NCBI GenBank assembly: GCA_023512835.1
Contig: CM042091.1
Span: forward strand, 41,306,107-41,370,106
Length of the DNA: 64,000 bases
Reading direction: 5' to 3'
From: Taxillus chinensis
Lineage: Eukaryota > Streptophyta > Magnoliopsida > Santalales > Loranthaceae
Within the stretch, counting starts at the first letter, position 1, and each line of letters starts with the position of its first letter. A model generated the notes under the pieces. The model did not search any database. It saw nothing but the letters and a program-made list of their open reading frames with translations, and was not told the origin of the DNA. The position numbers and the translations under genes were made by a program. This document shows positions 22,543 through 33,902 of the stretch, piece by piece.

Positions 22543-23411
22543 GATGTCAATCAATGTAATTAATTAATCTCTTGTTCTTAAGGCATATTAATTCAAACTT
22601 TCCCTTCTTATTTAAAACCCAACACTTTTGCATGTACTAGCCTCTTTCGAGTGACCTAGCCGTGTGTATACCCTAGCTTGGGGAACAGGCAACCCATTAT
22701 GTGCTTAAGTTGTTTGAGTGTAGATTGGCATCAAACCAACACTAACTAGGTTACAAGCAAGATTACTGGCTTTCGCAAATTATAATCTTAGCAAGTCAAG
22801 TCTTTTAACTATCCGGTTATCAATGTCTTCTTTCGATCCATAATTGATTAACCTTATACAAGATTTAAGGTGGCCGAACTTAAATCTCACATGCTAACTC
22901 AAAAGACTTGATAAACATAACAGGGAATTTCAAATTAACTAGCCAAAAGAAAAGGAATTAAAAACTTACATCAAATCCATCCTCCTCCCGTGGAGGTTTA
23001 AGCTACCATAGCAATTAAGAAAACCATTGTTCTAACTATGAGAACCCAATACACTCCTCTCTCTCTCTCCCAGAATGAACGATTTTTTAGTCCCCCATTA
23101 ATTACAAATTTTCCCCAATATATTTCCTAATTCCCTGTATAACTGCTGGAAACCGTTAGGAACCGTTCCCTCCATTAATTTGAAGTTGTTTCCCTCTCAA
23201 AATGGTTGATGGAAGGTCGTCAGATCCTTTAAAGATGAGTTACAGGCCGTCCAGGTGGCATCTGTGGAGGTTCATTGACCAGCAGGTTACGTTGTGCAGA
23301 AACTGCCCGCGGTCAATTCATTTGGTCAACTCAATTTCAAATGACCGTTTCAAATGACCAAGCTCTCGGGAGCTTCTGGTCAACTCAATTCGTCCCGTCA
23401 TTTCTTTTTGG
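22543..23411 (-). repeat. Element C left LTR, second fragment, copy A, cut by duplication junction
   Basis: It starts with the second GATGT and matches 46,090-46,959 and 56,856-57,729. At 23,411 the sequence leaves the LTR after TTTCTTTTTGG and enters the 3' region of Athila-1. The last ~320 bp of the LTR, including most of the 24-bp GGTCATTT palindrome, are absent. The fragment contains a short TC run and the TTGACC/GGTCA motif array. Confidence 0.92.
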
Positions 23412-23578
23412 CAAACAACTCAAACAATCTTGCAACTAAAAATAGTTTTTTTTAAATAATTATAAATAAAACATGCAATCACAACATAAAAGACAAGCAA
23501 GTGGCTCAAGTCACTCCCATACACCACACTTAAAATATGCTATGTCCTCATGGCATAAAATAGGGAGTAGGAAAATAC

Positions 23579-24397
23579 TTACCCCTGGTTTGGCAAGCTG
23601 TAATAGTATATGACATTGGCCACCATTCGTCGCACCTGAGCCACAAAGTCAACCGACGTCTCGCCGCGCACTTCCCAATTTTCCTTCCCTTGCAGAATAG
23701 CCATCATGTAGTAGCAAACAAAGATCCCACAGCTGAATTGGTCAGGCTGCTGAGGGATTTCCATTTCGTTGAGGTGAATAAGGGGGAGCTTATCCTGCAA
23801 CAATCCTTCTTGTCTCATCGCATCCTTGATTCGTTTGATGAGCCCATGAACAAGCCGTCTCTTTCTTCTGCTGAACCCTTCATTTTGGCTTGGATCATAC
23901 CGCACTGCATGCCCTGCAGTCAAATCCACTCGCACCAAGACATAATGACGTTCAATATGCACAGGGATCAGCACCTCGTGCATACCATGCCAAGGACGGT
24001 GCCCTTCATTGTGACCATTGATACGCTGGCGCCACACACTTTCAGACAAAGGTTGGTCGTAAAGCTCGCACAACATAATGGATGTATACTGGGATAATGG
24101 GTAATTATGAGGCTCAACCTCCACAACAAAACGCATAGTTCTACAAAACAAGTCCACCTCATCTGAATATATATATTCATCGCCTAAAATCCTTTAAAGG
24201 ACAAACGAGGTGAAGAGGTCCATGTCCCTTGCAAATCGAGCCCTTAACACCTGAGAATTAATGAAGTTTTCAAATGCTGCTTGACTCTCAGTAGATGATA
24301 TGGCTGGATCAATGATTAAATAGATAGGAGGGCCAATAAGGTCTTCAGGTTCAGCAGGCATGTATGTACCCCAAGAGACAGGATGTATAACAGGCAC
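23579..24397 (-). pseudogene. Ulp1-like (C48) cysteine protease, C-terminal domain of Athila-1 third ORF, copy B
   Basis: A complete 192-residue C-terminal open stretch starts at an internal Met at 24,157. Catalytic residues fit the Ulp1 fold: His71, Asp88, Gln137, Cys143, with Trp56 (PWHGM) before the HIERHY strand. The same frame extends up to 24,397 but is cut by TAA at 24,194-24,196, where copy A has CAA (C-to-T change private to copy B). Ulp1 proteases process or remove SUMO-type modifiers. Here the domain may act on host conjugates or on the element's own protein; that is speculation. Confidence 0.82.
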
Positions 24398-25933
24398 AAT
24401 AGCCTGAGAATATGCAGATCAGTAAAAGGCTGGAAGGATGAATACCCTTCTGCTGGCTTTGTCTCCTCTTGAGGCTGGAAGGGTGAATACCCTGTTGCTG
24501 GCACTGCCTCCTCTGGGTGATAGTAGGATGGCCGAGCTGAAGGTTCTGGTTGAGGTGGATCTGCCTGGGCTGGATAAGAATCTTCAGGGGATGGAGAGGG
24601 TTCTTCATCAGATATCTCCACTATAGGAGAACGTTTTGATGCTTTCCTCTTGCTCAAGGTCTTCCAGATTTTGCCTAGGAGGCCTTTGACTTCTTTATTG
24701 TGCTTCCTCAGGGCTTCCACCTCGCGCTGGGTTCTGGCATTTGCCTCCCTGAGCTGCTGTGTTTCTTGCCTCCAAGCTTCGGTAGATGCAGCAGGAGGAG
24801 CTTCTGGGGCCTCCCATGCTCTAGGTGATGCATGAGCAGCTACGTCTGGAGCCTCCCATGCTCTGGTTCTAGGTTGTGAAGTAGCTTGTTGGTCTCCAGA
24901 GATGAGGGCCATTAATTCCTCAAATTGGGCACTAGTGATGTGCCCATTAGTGACTGCCCAATTGATGACCTCCACTTCGCTTACCACCTGCCCACTAATG
25001 CCTTGAAAGAAATTGAAAATATCTTCTTTGTGTACATTGAATTGCATGTACATGGCAGTGAGTTTGTATAGAGTCTGCTTCCTTTGATCCATATGAGGAG
25101 AGGTTTCCCTTGCAAAGTCAGTGGATCGCTCCACATGAACGCTGTGCCTTGCGGGTCGTGATGGAGGAGGAACATTTGTTGCCCAATGACCTCTGGTACT
25201 GATTCCCAAACCTCCTTCAAGATGCAATACTCTTAACACCCAGTGAGAAAGAAAAGTGATGTTCTCCATGGAGGAAAAATGCAAAGAAGGCATGCTTTGA
25301 AATATCACACACAAAAGTTTGCCATTTATCTGCTTGGATGAGTTTTTCTTCCACCATTTAAAAATGGTAGTGGCCCAATCCACATTTAGCATATGATCAA
25401 TGCTATACATGAACTCCAGGTGTGGCTTAGGCACACTATCTAGCCCACTGGTCTGAATCAATAAGCATTTCCCTACCAGGTAAGCTAGGCATCTAAATTT
25501 TCCAACAAAACCATTCTTGGTATACTGCTTTCGACTTTGAAATTTTCTAGCATAGTTGCATGCATTACCAAATTCTCCTAGGCTTAGCTGAGGGAAGCTA
25601 TCACTTGGTTCAGGGAGGTTAAAGCAATGTCTAATAATTTCAGGGGTAATTCTGACATAAACCCCTTGTACGACCCATATCGGCTCATCCTCACTCACAG
25701 AGACAGATGCATAGAATTCTTATAGGGCGAGTAGGAAATAGCTGGGTCAGGCGATACTAACCTTTGTAATCCCAGATTTTGAATTTTAAGAGCCACCTCT
25801 CTAGCCCAGCCCGGCTCGAAGCCTCCAAAGCCTGCATATCAAGAGCATGCCCCAAGAGTATCTCCTCCTCAGGTTGGCTATCAGCACTAGGTGAGTGCAC
25901 CTCCTCCTGGCCAGTCCTCCTTGTGCGCACCAT
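24316..25933 (-). pseudogene. Athila-1 third ORF, N-terminal part, copy B: plant transposon protein-like domain and linker
   Basis: The start is MVRTRR at 25,933. A frameshift near 25,730-25,815 (GGGCGAG for GGGCAGAG) separates it from the 460-residue open stretch 24,316-25,698. Residues 1-250 are the globular domain (ITPEIIRHCFNLPEPSD; HLEFMYSIDHML; IFKWWKK). Residues about 300-345 form a coiled coil (QQLREANARTQREVEALRKH). A basic patch KRKASKR and acidic SDEEPSPSPED follow, then two YSPFQP/YSSFQP repeats. A missing G near 24,418 shifts the frame before the protease. With breaks ignored, one protein of roughly 780 residues is implied. Confidence 0.65.
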
Positions 25934-26498
25934 CTTTGGAATGAGAAAATAAGAACAAAGAGCAGAAAACACGAAGAGCAAGAGAGCAAAAGAGCAGGAA
26001 TTTCTCTAATACTCGGATCTGGAGTGATTTTGGTGTGGAAGCCTTTGAAGATGGCCTCCCTTTATATAGCGTGCGAAGGAAAGATGCTCCAATTGGCTTG
26101 ATACACGTGCCCCTAAATATTCAGAGTGTTCGACCAAAATAGCCCTTGCACGTGAATTGGTTGAATTGGCGTGCGGTCGAATCGTCCCAAACTTTGGTGG
26201 TGGGTCCCCGTGAGTGGCAAGCAATAGTCCCTTCTGCACGTGAATTGTTTGAAGCTTCTAGGAGGGCTAAAATCAGTATTTTGCATTTTTGAGCCTCCAT
26301 ATGACAGCTAGCAATTCACGTTCAAGAGTAAACATGATTCACATGGTCTTCATCTACCATTCCAGAAAGTTACAGCTCAAAAAGAGGTGCACGTGAATTG
26401 GGCAATTCACGTGCAAATTCACGTTCAGGCCCAAACTAGCCCTAATTTCTCCACTGAGTTGCTTATGCATTATGGACCATCTTTAAGTCTTGCACGTG
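25934..26498 (-). promoter_or_regulatory. Putative internal promoter of Athila-1 third ORF, copy B
   Basis: This copy has TATA box CTATATAA at 26,062-26,069 and G-boxes from 26,104 to 26,498, arranged as in copy A (2,231-2,800). From 26,499 to 26,785 I see only non-coding sequence before the pol stop. Confidence 0.55.
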
Positions 26499-26785
26499 AA
26501 TTGGTTGAGCCCATCTTCAAGCACTTTTGGGCTTCACTTGCTCCTTGCTCCTTGACTTTGACTTTAAAAACAATTCCACAAGTTCAGGACCCAATAATTT
26601 GCTCATCCTGCAAATGGTTAGTTAAGAAAGAAGCAAAGTCTCCTGCACAATGGTTAGCTTGCAAACAAATTTATTGAATAAAATAAATAAAAGAAAATAA
26701 CATAAAATAAAACATAGCAATAAACATTGGGTTGCCTCCCAACCAGCGCTTTATTTAAAGTCTGTAGCTAGACTTTCGATTATGA

Positions 26786-28489
26786 TCATGCAATGGTGAA
26801 AGAGAGGGAATCAACTATCTCCCTCTGAGTTGAATCAAAGTATGGTTTCGATCTGTTGCCATTCACCCAAAAATTCTTGCCATCTACAACTTGGAGCTCA
26901 AAGCTCCCATATGGCTTCTTATCAACTATCACAAAAGGTCTCATCCACTTGGACCATAATTTTCCAGGAAATAACCTCAACCTTGTGTTAAATAGAAGAA
27001 CTTTCTGTCCTAAGGTTAAAGGTTCATTGTTGAGTTGCCTATCATGCCATTTCTTAGTTCTTTCTTTGTAAAATTTAGCACTATCATAGGCATCCAGCCT
27101 AAGCTCATCTAACTCAATTAATTGAGTCATCCTAAGCTCCTTGATCTCTTGTGGGTTAAAATTTAACTTCTTCAAGGCCCAATGAGCCTTGTGTTCTAGT
27201 TCCACAGGCAAGTGACATGCCTTACCATATAGAATACGGTAAGGTGACATCCCAATGGGAGTTTTGTAAGCTGTCCTATATGCCCATAAGGCTTCATCAA
27301 GCCTTTGAGACCAATCTTTCCTATTGGCTCCAACAGTTTTCTCTAAAATGGCCTTAATCTCTCTGTTGGACACTTCTGCTTGTCTATTAGCTTGTGAGTG
27401 ATAAGCTAAAGACTTCCTATGAGTGACACCATACTTGTTCAATAATTTGTCAAACAATTTGTTGCAGAAATGGCTACCCTCATCACTGATTATAGCCCTT
27501 GGTGTCCCAAAACGGCTAAAGATGTTCCTAGTAAGGAAATGAGTCACAACCCTAGCATCATTCACTCTAGTAGGAATAGCTTCTACCCACTTAGACACAT
27601 AATCCACAGCAAGCAAAATGTATGAATACCCATCAGAATTGGGGAATGGCCCCATGAAGTCAATGCCCCAAATGTCAAAAATTTCAACTGGAAGGATTCC
27701 AGTTAAGGGCATCTCATTTTTCCTAGACAAACCACCTACCCTTTGACATCTATCACACTTTTTGATGTAGACATAGGTGTCTTTCACCATGTGAGGCCAA
27801 TAAAAGCCACACCGCATGATTTTAGCCACAGTTCTTTGCACCCCAAAGTGGCCCCCATAATGTGATGCATGACAATGATGTATTATGTCATCTATCTCCT
27901 CCTCAAGGACACACTTTCTAATGATTTGGTCAGAACACCTCCTATAAAGAATTGGGTCTTCCCAAATGAATTTCTTAGCATCCACTACCAATTTCTTTCT
28001 CTGGTGGTAGTCTAACTGCTTGGGTATGAACCCAGTGGCTAAATAATTTGCTATGTCAGCAAACCAAGGAAAATGATGCACCTCAAACAACTTCTCATCA
28101 GGAAAGTCATCTACAATGGGTAGAGACTTAGGTGCATTCTCCACACAGGAGAGGTGATCAGCCACAGAATTTAGGGCTCCCTTTGTGTCTCTAATTTCAA
28201 GGTCAAATTCCTGTAAGAGGAGAACCCACCTAATCAAGCGTGGCTTAGCTTCTTTTTTAGCAAACAAATATTTCAATGCAGCATGATCGGTATAAACAAT
28301 GACTTTAGACCCCAAAAGGTAGGGTCTAAACTTGTTGCACCATAAACCACAGGCTAGCAACTCTTTCTCGGTGGTGGTATAGTTCCGTTGAGCATCATCT
28401 AAGGTCTTACTAGCATAGTAAATGACCCTAAACACCTTTTCTCGCCTTTGCCCTAAGACTACCCCCACAAGCATAATCACTCGCATCAC
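26786..28489 (-). CDS. Athila-1 RNase H and integrase, copy B (567-residue open frame)
   Basis: This is the C-terminal half of pol. RNase H residues are Glu41/Glu43 (TTTEKELL) and Asp68 (VYTDHAAL); its first Asp lies in the frame-broken stretch just upstream. VADHLS marks the RNase H end. Integrase has the HHCC zinc region (residues 204-249) and a DD35E core: Asp277 (GIDFMG), Asp336 (SDEGSHF), Glu372 (AEVSNRE), with 35 residues between the last two. [10 protein letters not shown] and PGKLWSKW lie towards the C-terminus. The true start is not the annotated Met; the frame continues from 28,493-29,680 through a one-base break in a CAG context. Confidence 0.9.
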   Translation of the reverse strand: MMRVIMLVGVVLGQRREKVFRVIYYASKTLDDAQRNYTTTEKELLACGLWCNKFRPYLLGSKVIVYTDHAALKYLFAKKEAKPRLIRWVLLLQEFDLEIRDTKGALNSVADHLSCVENAPKSLPIVDDFPDEKLFEVHHFPWFADIANYLATGFIPKQLDYHQRKKLVVDAKKFIWEDPILYRRCSDQIIRKCVLEEEIDDIIHHCHASHYGGHFGVQRTVAKIMRCGFYWPHMVKDTYVYIKKCDRCQRVGGLSRKNEMPLTGILPVEIFDIWGIDFMGPFPNSDGYSYILLAVDYVSKWVEAIPTRVNDARVVTHFLTRNIFSRFGTPRAIISDEGSHFCNKLFDKLLNKYGVTHRKSLAYHSQANRQAEVSNREIKAILEKTVGANRKDWSQRLDEALWAYRTAYKTPIGMSPYRILYGKACHLPVELEHKAHWALKKLNFNPQEIKELRMTQLIELDELRLDAYDSAKFYKERTKKWHDRQLNNEPLTLGQKVLLFNTRLRLFPGKLWSKWMRPFVIVDKKPYGSFELQVVDGKNFWVNGNRSKPYFDSTQREIVDSLSFTIA

Positions 28490-28492
28490 ACA

Positions 28493-29680
28493 TTAGCTCA
28501 AAAGGCTGAGCCCATCAGGTGTGACTATAACAGGTGCGATGACTAACTTACCCTTGAGGATGTTGAAAGCTTCTAAGCAATCTGCATTAAACTCAAAGCT
28601 TGTGTCTTTTTCTAACAACCTACTCATGGGTTTTGCAATTTTTGAGAAGTCCTTAATGAATCTCCTATAAAAGCTAGCATGGCCAAGGAAACTTCTCACT
28701 CCTTTTTCATTGGTTGGAGGTGGCAGAGTCTCAATAGTGGAGATTTTTGCCTTGTCTACCTCCAAACCATGTGCAGACACCTTGTGCCCTAGAACTATCC
28801 CCTCAGTTACCATGAAATGGCATTTCTCCCAATTTAGGACTAGTTCCTTCTCCTCACATCTCTCTAAGACCACATCTAGATTTTTCAAGCACTGTTGGTA
28901 AGAGGAACCAAACACCGAGAAGTCATCCATGAAGACCTCCATGATCTCCTCAACCAAACCCTGAAAAATAGCCATCATACACCTTTGGAAGGTGACAGGG
29001 GCATTACAAAGCCCAAATGGCATTCTCTTAAATGCAAATGTGCCAAAAGGGCACGTGAAGGTGGTCTTTTCTTGGTCCTCGGGCTTAACCATGATTTGAT
29101 TATACCCGGAATAGCCATCTAAAAAGCAGTAATGACTATAGCCAGCTAACCTATCCAACATTTGATCAATGAAAGGAAGAGGAAAATGATCCTTCCTAGT
29201 AGCCTTGTTCAGCTTTCTATAGTCAACACACACTCTCCACCCCGTCACAGTGCGAGATGGGATCAATTCATTTTTCTCATTCTTAATCACAGTCATGCCC
29301 CCTTTCTTGGGCACAACATGCAATGGACTCACCCACTCACTATCTGAAATAGCATAAATTATACCCGCATTTTTCCATTTTAAAATTTCTTTTCTAACAA
29401 CTTCTTTCATGGCAGGGTTTAATCTTCTTTGTCTTTCAAAGATGGGTTTAAAATCATCATTCATCAAAATTTTATGCATGCAAATCCCTGGACTAATACC
29501 CCTAATGTCTTCAATGTTCCATCCTAGGGCCTTTTTGTGTTTCCTAAGGACTTCTAGCAATTGAGTGCACTCCACATCATTTAAATTAGAAGCAACAATG
29601 ATAGGGAATTGATTTGTAGAGTCTAGAAATTCGTACCTTAGGTGTTCAGGAAGCTCCTTCAGTTCTGGAGCTAGAGGCAC
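28493..29680 (-). CDS. Athila-1 reverse transcriptase, copy B (395-residue open frame)
   Basis: A complete RT domain: CVDYRKLNKATRKDHFPLP at 151-169, catalytic Asp188 in FLDGYSGYNQ, PFGLCNAP, and the FMDD box at 250-253 (Asp252, Asp253). The thumb follows with VLGHKVS and RSFLGHASFYRRFI. The frame breaks at about 28,513, where copy A reads CCCAGTCAGG and this copy CCCATCAGG. Upstream, the frame joins the protease region through the two stops shared with copy A. Confidence 0.92.
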   Translation of the reverse strand: MPLAPELKELPEHLRYEFLDSTNQFPIIVASNLNDVECTQLLEVLRKHKKALGWNIEDIRGISPGICMHKILMNDDFKPIFERQRRLNPAMKEVVRKEILKWKNAGIIYAISDSEWVSPLHVVPKKGGMTVIKNEKNELIPSRTVTGWRVCVDYRKLNKATRKDHFPLPFIDQMLDRLAGYSHYCFLDGYSGYNQIMVKPEDQEKTTFTCPFGTFAFKRMPFGLCNAPVTFQRCMMAIFQGLVEEIMEVFMDDFSVFGSSYQQCLKNLDVVLERCEEKELVLNWEKCHFMVTEGIVLGHKVSAHGLEVDKAKISTIETLPPPTNEKGVRSFLGHASFYRRFIKDFSKIAKPMSRLLEKDTSFEFNADCLEAFNILKGKLVIAPVIVTPDGLSLLS

Positions 29681-30895
29681 GTCATCTTCTTTCTCCTCCT
29701 CAACCTACTCCAAAGAGTTTGTAGTTTGCTCATCTTCCTCAGCTGTCAAGTACATCTCTTCATCTTGTTAAGCTTCTATAAGCTGAAGGGCTCCATTATT
29801 GGTGGTGGTAATTTCTTCTGCCAAGTAGTCTTCCACCAATTCCTCAAGGTCTTCAACCCAAAGGCAGTCCTCCTCCTCTTGACCTTGCAAAGCCTTCCCC
29901 ATGTGGAAGACTAAGGTCTCCTCATTAATTCTCAAAGTTAGCTGCCCTTGAGCAACATCAATCAATGCACAACCCGTTCTAAGAAACGGTCTTCCAAGGT
30001 GTAGCTGAACTCCTCTATCTTCTTCCATCTCCAAAACTACAAAGTCCGCTGGAAATATGAAGGAGCCCACTTTGACTAACACGTCTTCAATTATCCCTTC
30101 AGGCCTTCTAGTAGACCGGTCAGCAAACTGCAATGATATGGAAGTGGGCTTCATGCCCTTAAGCCCAAGCTGCTTGTACAAAGCAAAGGAGATCAAATTG
30201 ATGCTAGCCCCTAAATCACATAGGGCTCGCTGTGTGGTGCATTCCCAATCACACAAGGGAGATTAAAACGCCCGGATCTTTATGCTTGATGGGCAAACTC
30301 TGGTGAACAACACTACTCACCTCGTTAGTGACTGCCACCGTCTCATGATCCCCATATTTCCTCTTCTTCGTCACAAAATCTTTGATGTACTTTCTGTACC
30401 TAGGCATCTGCTCCAAGATTTCCATAAATGGAATGTTAATTTCAAGCTTCTTGAACAAACTCAGGAAGCGCTCATACTCTTCCTCAACCCTCTGGTTCCT
30501 CAGCCGCTGAGGAAATGGCATGGTAGGCCTGAGCTCTTGCCTCTGTTCTTCAGCTATTCTGTCTTGACTCAGCTGCTTGTCCTTCTTTTCTTGCACTCTT
30601 TCTTCACTTTATCTGATTTTCCTTGGTCATCAGCTTCCAAGGGTCTGCTCTGTTCTTCTGGATTTGCCTTCTTCTTAGGCTCCTCAGCATCTTTTAGTGT
30701 TTTTCCGCTTCTTAGAGTAATAGCCTTGCAGCTCTCCTTGGGGTTCACCTCAGTATCACTTGGAAAAGATTTAGCTGAGACTCCTTGATTTACATTCCGA
30801 GCCAAACTCACAAGCAGCTTTTTCTATATTCTTCATTGAAGATTCTATGGTGACTACACTTTCCTCCAAATTATCCTCTCTTTTGGTTGGCTCAT
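29681..30895 (-). pseudogene. Athila-1 aspartic protease region, copy B
   Basis: ORFs 29,768-30,256, 30,249-30,596 and 30,569-30,811 tile the region that is one frame in copy A. ALCDLGASINLI and LGRPFLRTGCALIDV are intact. Breaks are at 30,228 (GGGCTCGCTGTGTGG for GGGCCTGCTGCTGTGG), 30,270 (AACGCCC for AACTGCCC) and 30,606 (TTCACTTTATC for TTCAGCTTTATC), all at CAG/CTG positions. The TAA near 29,768 and the TAG near 29,706 are shared with copy A. Confidence 0.86.
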
Positions 30896-32193
30896 CCACA
30901 TTCCGATATACCCTTCCTCTTTCTTGTTGAGGCCGAGGTCAAGCTTCGAATCCTAGAGGTGGGTGTAAATAATTATCCGTAGCATACGGATTCGCTTCAA
31001 TCCCTGGGGGCACATATTTGTCTTGAAATGAGGTATCTCCCCCTCGGTTCCGAGTTCTCCGAAATGGTTGAGATTGCTGCTGATTCCTGGTTGTACCCTT
31101 GTTATTGTTGTTGAGGATAAAATTGCTATTTCTGGTACAAGCCCTTTCCTCCAACATAATTTGCTTCTTTAGCTCCACTCCAGCCCTGTTCAACTCTTGG
31201 TAAAGCTTGTTGTGATCCTTCAACTTTAAGAGCTAATACTTCCATGCCCTTCACTAAAGCTTGAATCTGTGCTTGCATATCATTGGAAGAATTATCAACT
31301 GAAGCTATCTTCTCCCTTGGCTTTGAAGTACGCACATTAGACCACCGCGCCGATCGCTAAAGACAGCTTCTCCAAGAGCTCTGCTGCTGCGTCAGGCTCT
31401 AGATTCATCAAGCATCCTCCAACAGCTGCATTCACCTTGTCTTGTGAGTGGGACTGAAGACCTGTGTAGAAAGATTCAATTTGAATCCACTGGGGTCTTC
31501 CATGATCAGGGCATCTTCTCACTAAGTCTTTGAAACGCTCCCAAGCTTCATGAAGAGTCTCCATCTCATCTTGCCTGAATCTGCTAATCTCCCCTCCGAG
31601 CTGGATCACCTTGGAAGGAGGGAAGTACTTTGACATGAACTTGGTCCGCATCTCCTCCCAAGTGTTGATTGAACCGTTGGTAGATCGTTGAACCAGCCAA
31701 GAGCTCTATCCTTTAAAGAGAAAGGGAAAAGCCTTAGCTTTATTGCCTCCTCCGATACATTGTTGATCTTTATGGTATCGCACATCTGGTAGAACCTCAT
31801 CAAATGCTGGTGTGGATCATCCACGGCTGTTCCTCCAAACGCGTTGTTGCTCACCATGTTGATCAACGCCGGCTTCAGCTCGAAGCTATTTGCTTGGACT
31901 CTTGTCTGCCGAATCCCGAAATAATGGTCCGACATCATTGGCCTCGCATAATCTAAGAAGGTTCCGGGCATAAACCTATGTCCCTGTTCTTCTAGATATT
32001 GGCCATTGTAATTGGCCCCTCCTTGTGGTGCACCACCATCAAGTCCGAGATCTGCCATCAAATCGCCTACGGATTGCTCCAAGCCTTGCAATGCTTCTTC
32101 ACCTCACGTCTTGCTTCCCTAGTCGCTCTACGACAAGCTCTCGAACAACCTTTCAGGTTCCCGAGTAAATTGTATATCCTCCTCTTTTTGCAT
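30896..32193 (-). pseudogene. Athila-1 gag, copy B
   Basis: Same content as 7,197-8,492: NAFGGTAVDDPHQHLMRF, LRLFPFSLKDRALGWF and FMSKYFPPSKV. It is spread over frames 31,606-32,091, 31,337-31,651 and 31,126-31,335. The TAG before the Gln-rich tail is shared with copy A. Copy B adds breaks near 31,345 (CCACCGCGCCGATCGC for CCACTGCCAGTCAGC) and near 32,101. Confidence 0.85.
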
Positions 32194-32379
32194 GCACCAC
32201 TAGGAATCCTTGATGTATGTTCCTGTAAAACAACAAGAACACACCCAGCAGCTCCGAACAATGCAAAATAAACAAATAAAGAACACAAAATAACAGAAAA
32301 TAAAAGACAAAATAAACACCAAGATCAAATTCAAACAATTTCACTCAATGTTGATTTTAAAAACTAGTTAACCGTTGAA

Positions 32380-32398
32380 TCCCCAGGCAACGGCGCCA
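32380..32398 (-). other. Primer-binding site, tRNA-Asp type (Athila-1, copy B)
   Basis: As 8,680-8,697 but with one extra base (TCCCCAGGCAAC on the plus strand for TCCCCGGCAAC in copy A). The tRNA-Asp complement favours the copy A reading. Confidence 0.8.
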
Positions 32399-32401
32399 AT
32401 C

Positions 32402-33902
32402 TGACAGACAAAGATTTTTAGTCTCTTTAAAAGAGCTAGCTAATGTCGTTAAATCTCTCTTCAAGATAATGAATTTCCTAAGTTTGCACTAAAAGAATAG
32501 CGACAAGCAAGGGGTCGAACCCACAGGGATTAGCCTAGTTCTCTAGCTCTCAAATCAAAACACCAAATTACTATTGTTCTATAAAATGTCTTGGCAAAAA
32601 GTTTTCTTTTTTTAAACTAAAGATCTAATTTTTATTTGGTTTTCGAATAAACAAAGAAAGCAAATTGATTTTGGAATTAAGATTCAAGGATTAAAAGCAT
32701 CTAGGATCAAAATTTCACCACCCTATGTTATCTCTACTGGTTCATGGTATTAGGGTTGTCTGATTGAAAACATGCTAAACACAAGCCAAGGACAACAAAT
32801 GGTCATTGAGGTCCTTTTAAGAGTTGTATGCCAGAATGGTCATCTAAACACACAAACATGCAAAGCCAATAAATCATACTTGCAAAAGGATAATGATCAC
32901 ACCAATTACAAATAAGTTATGAATCTCAATATGCCCCAGACTAGGGCTAAGAATACCAAGATGTACATCCAAAGATAAAGATTAAGAACAGATTCATAAA
33001 ACATGCAAAACTCAATCATCCAAACCCAATATTCATAAACACAGCAAAGCAACAAGGGGGCTACATTGCTCCCCTAGATTAAAAGACTACTCACGCATGA
33101 TTACAAGCAAAACCATAGCAGAAAAGCTCAACATCTTCTTCTAATCCACGCGCATAGCAAAGCTTCAAATCCAGGCTCCAAAATCCGCGACGGCTGCTGC
33201 GACGGCTGCTCTCCTAGGTCAAGGAGCAACCTCCAAGTCGTGGAGCCTCTCTCTCTCTCTCTAAAAACGTGTAGGGGGTCTAGGGATGCATAGCAGAGGC
33301 GTGGAGGCTTGTATTTATAGAGTTTGGATGGGCTTTGAGGTGTGTACCCTAGCCCATTTATCAAAACGGCGTAGTTTTGATAAGTGACACTCGAAACATT
33401 AAAATCTCTATCTTCCATCCACAATTTGGACATGGGCCTTCGAAACAAATGATCGGCATGGAAAAACGATAGGATCGGTCCAAAAATATCTCTGCACGTC
33501 AATTTGCACGTGATATGGTGAATTCACGTGCAACTCCAAATCAGCTCAAACTTCTCCCCAAGCTTCCTTGCATCCTGTAGAGGCCTGAGAGGCAAAAATA
33601 GGCTTGCACGTGAAATGAGTGAATTCACGTGCAGCTCCAAATGCTCTGAAATTTCTGTGGTAGGTAGAGGACATCATTCTAAGAAACTTTTGTTCTTGCA
33701 CGCCAATTGTTTGAGGCCATCTACTATGTCAAAAGTGAGCTCCAAAATCTGCCAAAACAGCTTAAAAACGCATGTATTTGCAAATAGCATCTTCCTAGGG
33801 GTTAGAGCAAATATATATGATATATGAGGCAATAAGGCTCTAATCATGCTCTTAAACATCCTAAATAAACACTAGAATAACGGCAAAAAATGCACGTTAT
33901 CA
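32402..33902 (-). repeat. Athila-1 5' LTR, copy B (1,501 bp)
   Basis: Duplicate of 8,701-10,199. Differences concentrate at CAG/CTG: for example copy A has CTTCAGAAAC and GATCAGCATGG (9,736, 9,750), while this copy has CTTCGAAAC and GATCGGCATGG (33,441, 33,454). Confidence 0.88.
33312..33720 (-). promoter_or_regulatory. U3 promoter of Athila-1 LTR, copy B
   Basis: TATA CTATAAATA at 33,312-33,320, palindrome at 33,359-33,382, G-boxes at 33,507, 33,525, 33,607 and 33,626. Same layout as 9,607-10,011. Confidence 0.65.

Larger units (their letters stand above)
1..23411. repeat. Tandem segmental duplication, copy A (left end outside window)
   Basis: This block is repeated head to tail as 23,412-46,959. 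Base 1 matches 23,709, so about 297 bases of copy A lie left of the window. It holds the 5' part of Athila-1, an old LTR, the left end of a CACTA transposon, part of the LTR of element C and the complete Tekay-type element D. It ends at 23,411 inside the C LTR, where the sequence switches directly to the 3' region of Athila-1. The copies are nearly identical apart from CAG/CTG-centred differences, one 189/42-bp replacement and microsatellite length. Because D carries the same GATGT target duplication in both copies, the duplication came after the D insertion. Confidence 0.92.
23412..33902 (-). mobile_element. Athila-type Ty3/gypsy retrotransposon, copy B (3' end lost at duplication junction)
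   Basis: This is the same element as 1-10,199, with the same gene order and 5' LTR. It has no 3' LTR: the duplication junction cuts it 167 bp after the third-ORF stop, in AT-rich 3' non-coding sequence (23,412-23,578) that includes an AAGTGTGG segment. It cannot transpose by itself. Its pol is the best preserved of the window. Confidence 0.9.

Noticed and set aside
23412..33902. Athila copy B considered as an independent insertion
   Set aside because: The flanking old LTR, CACTA arm, C LTR fragment and D with the same target duplication are all repeated with it, so it belongs to a block duplication.
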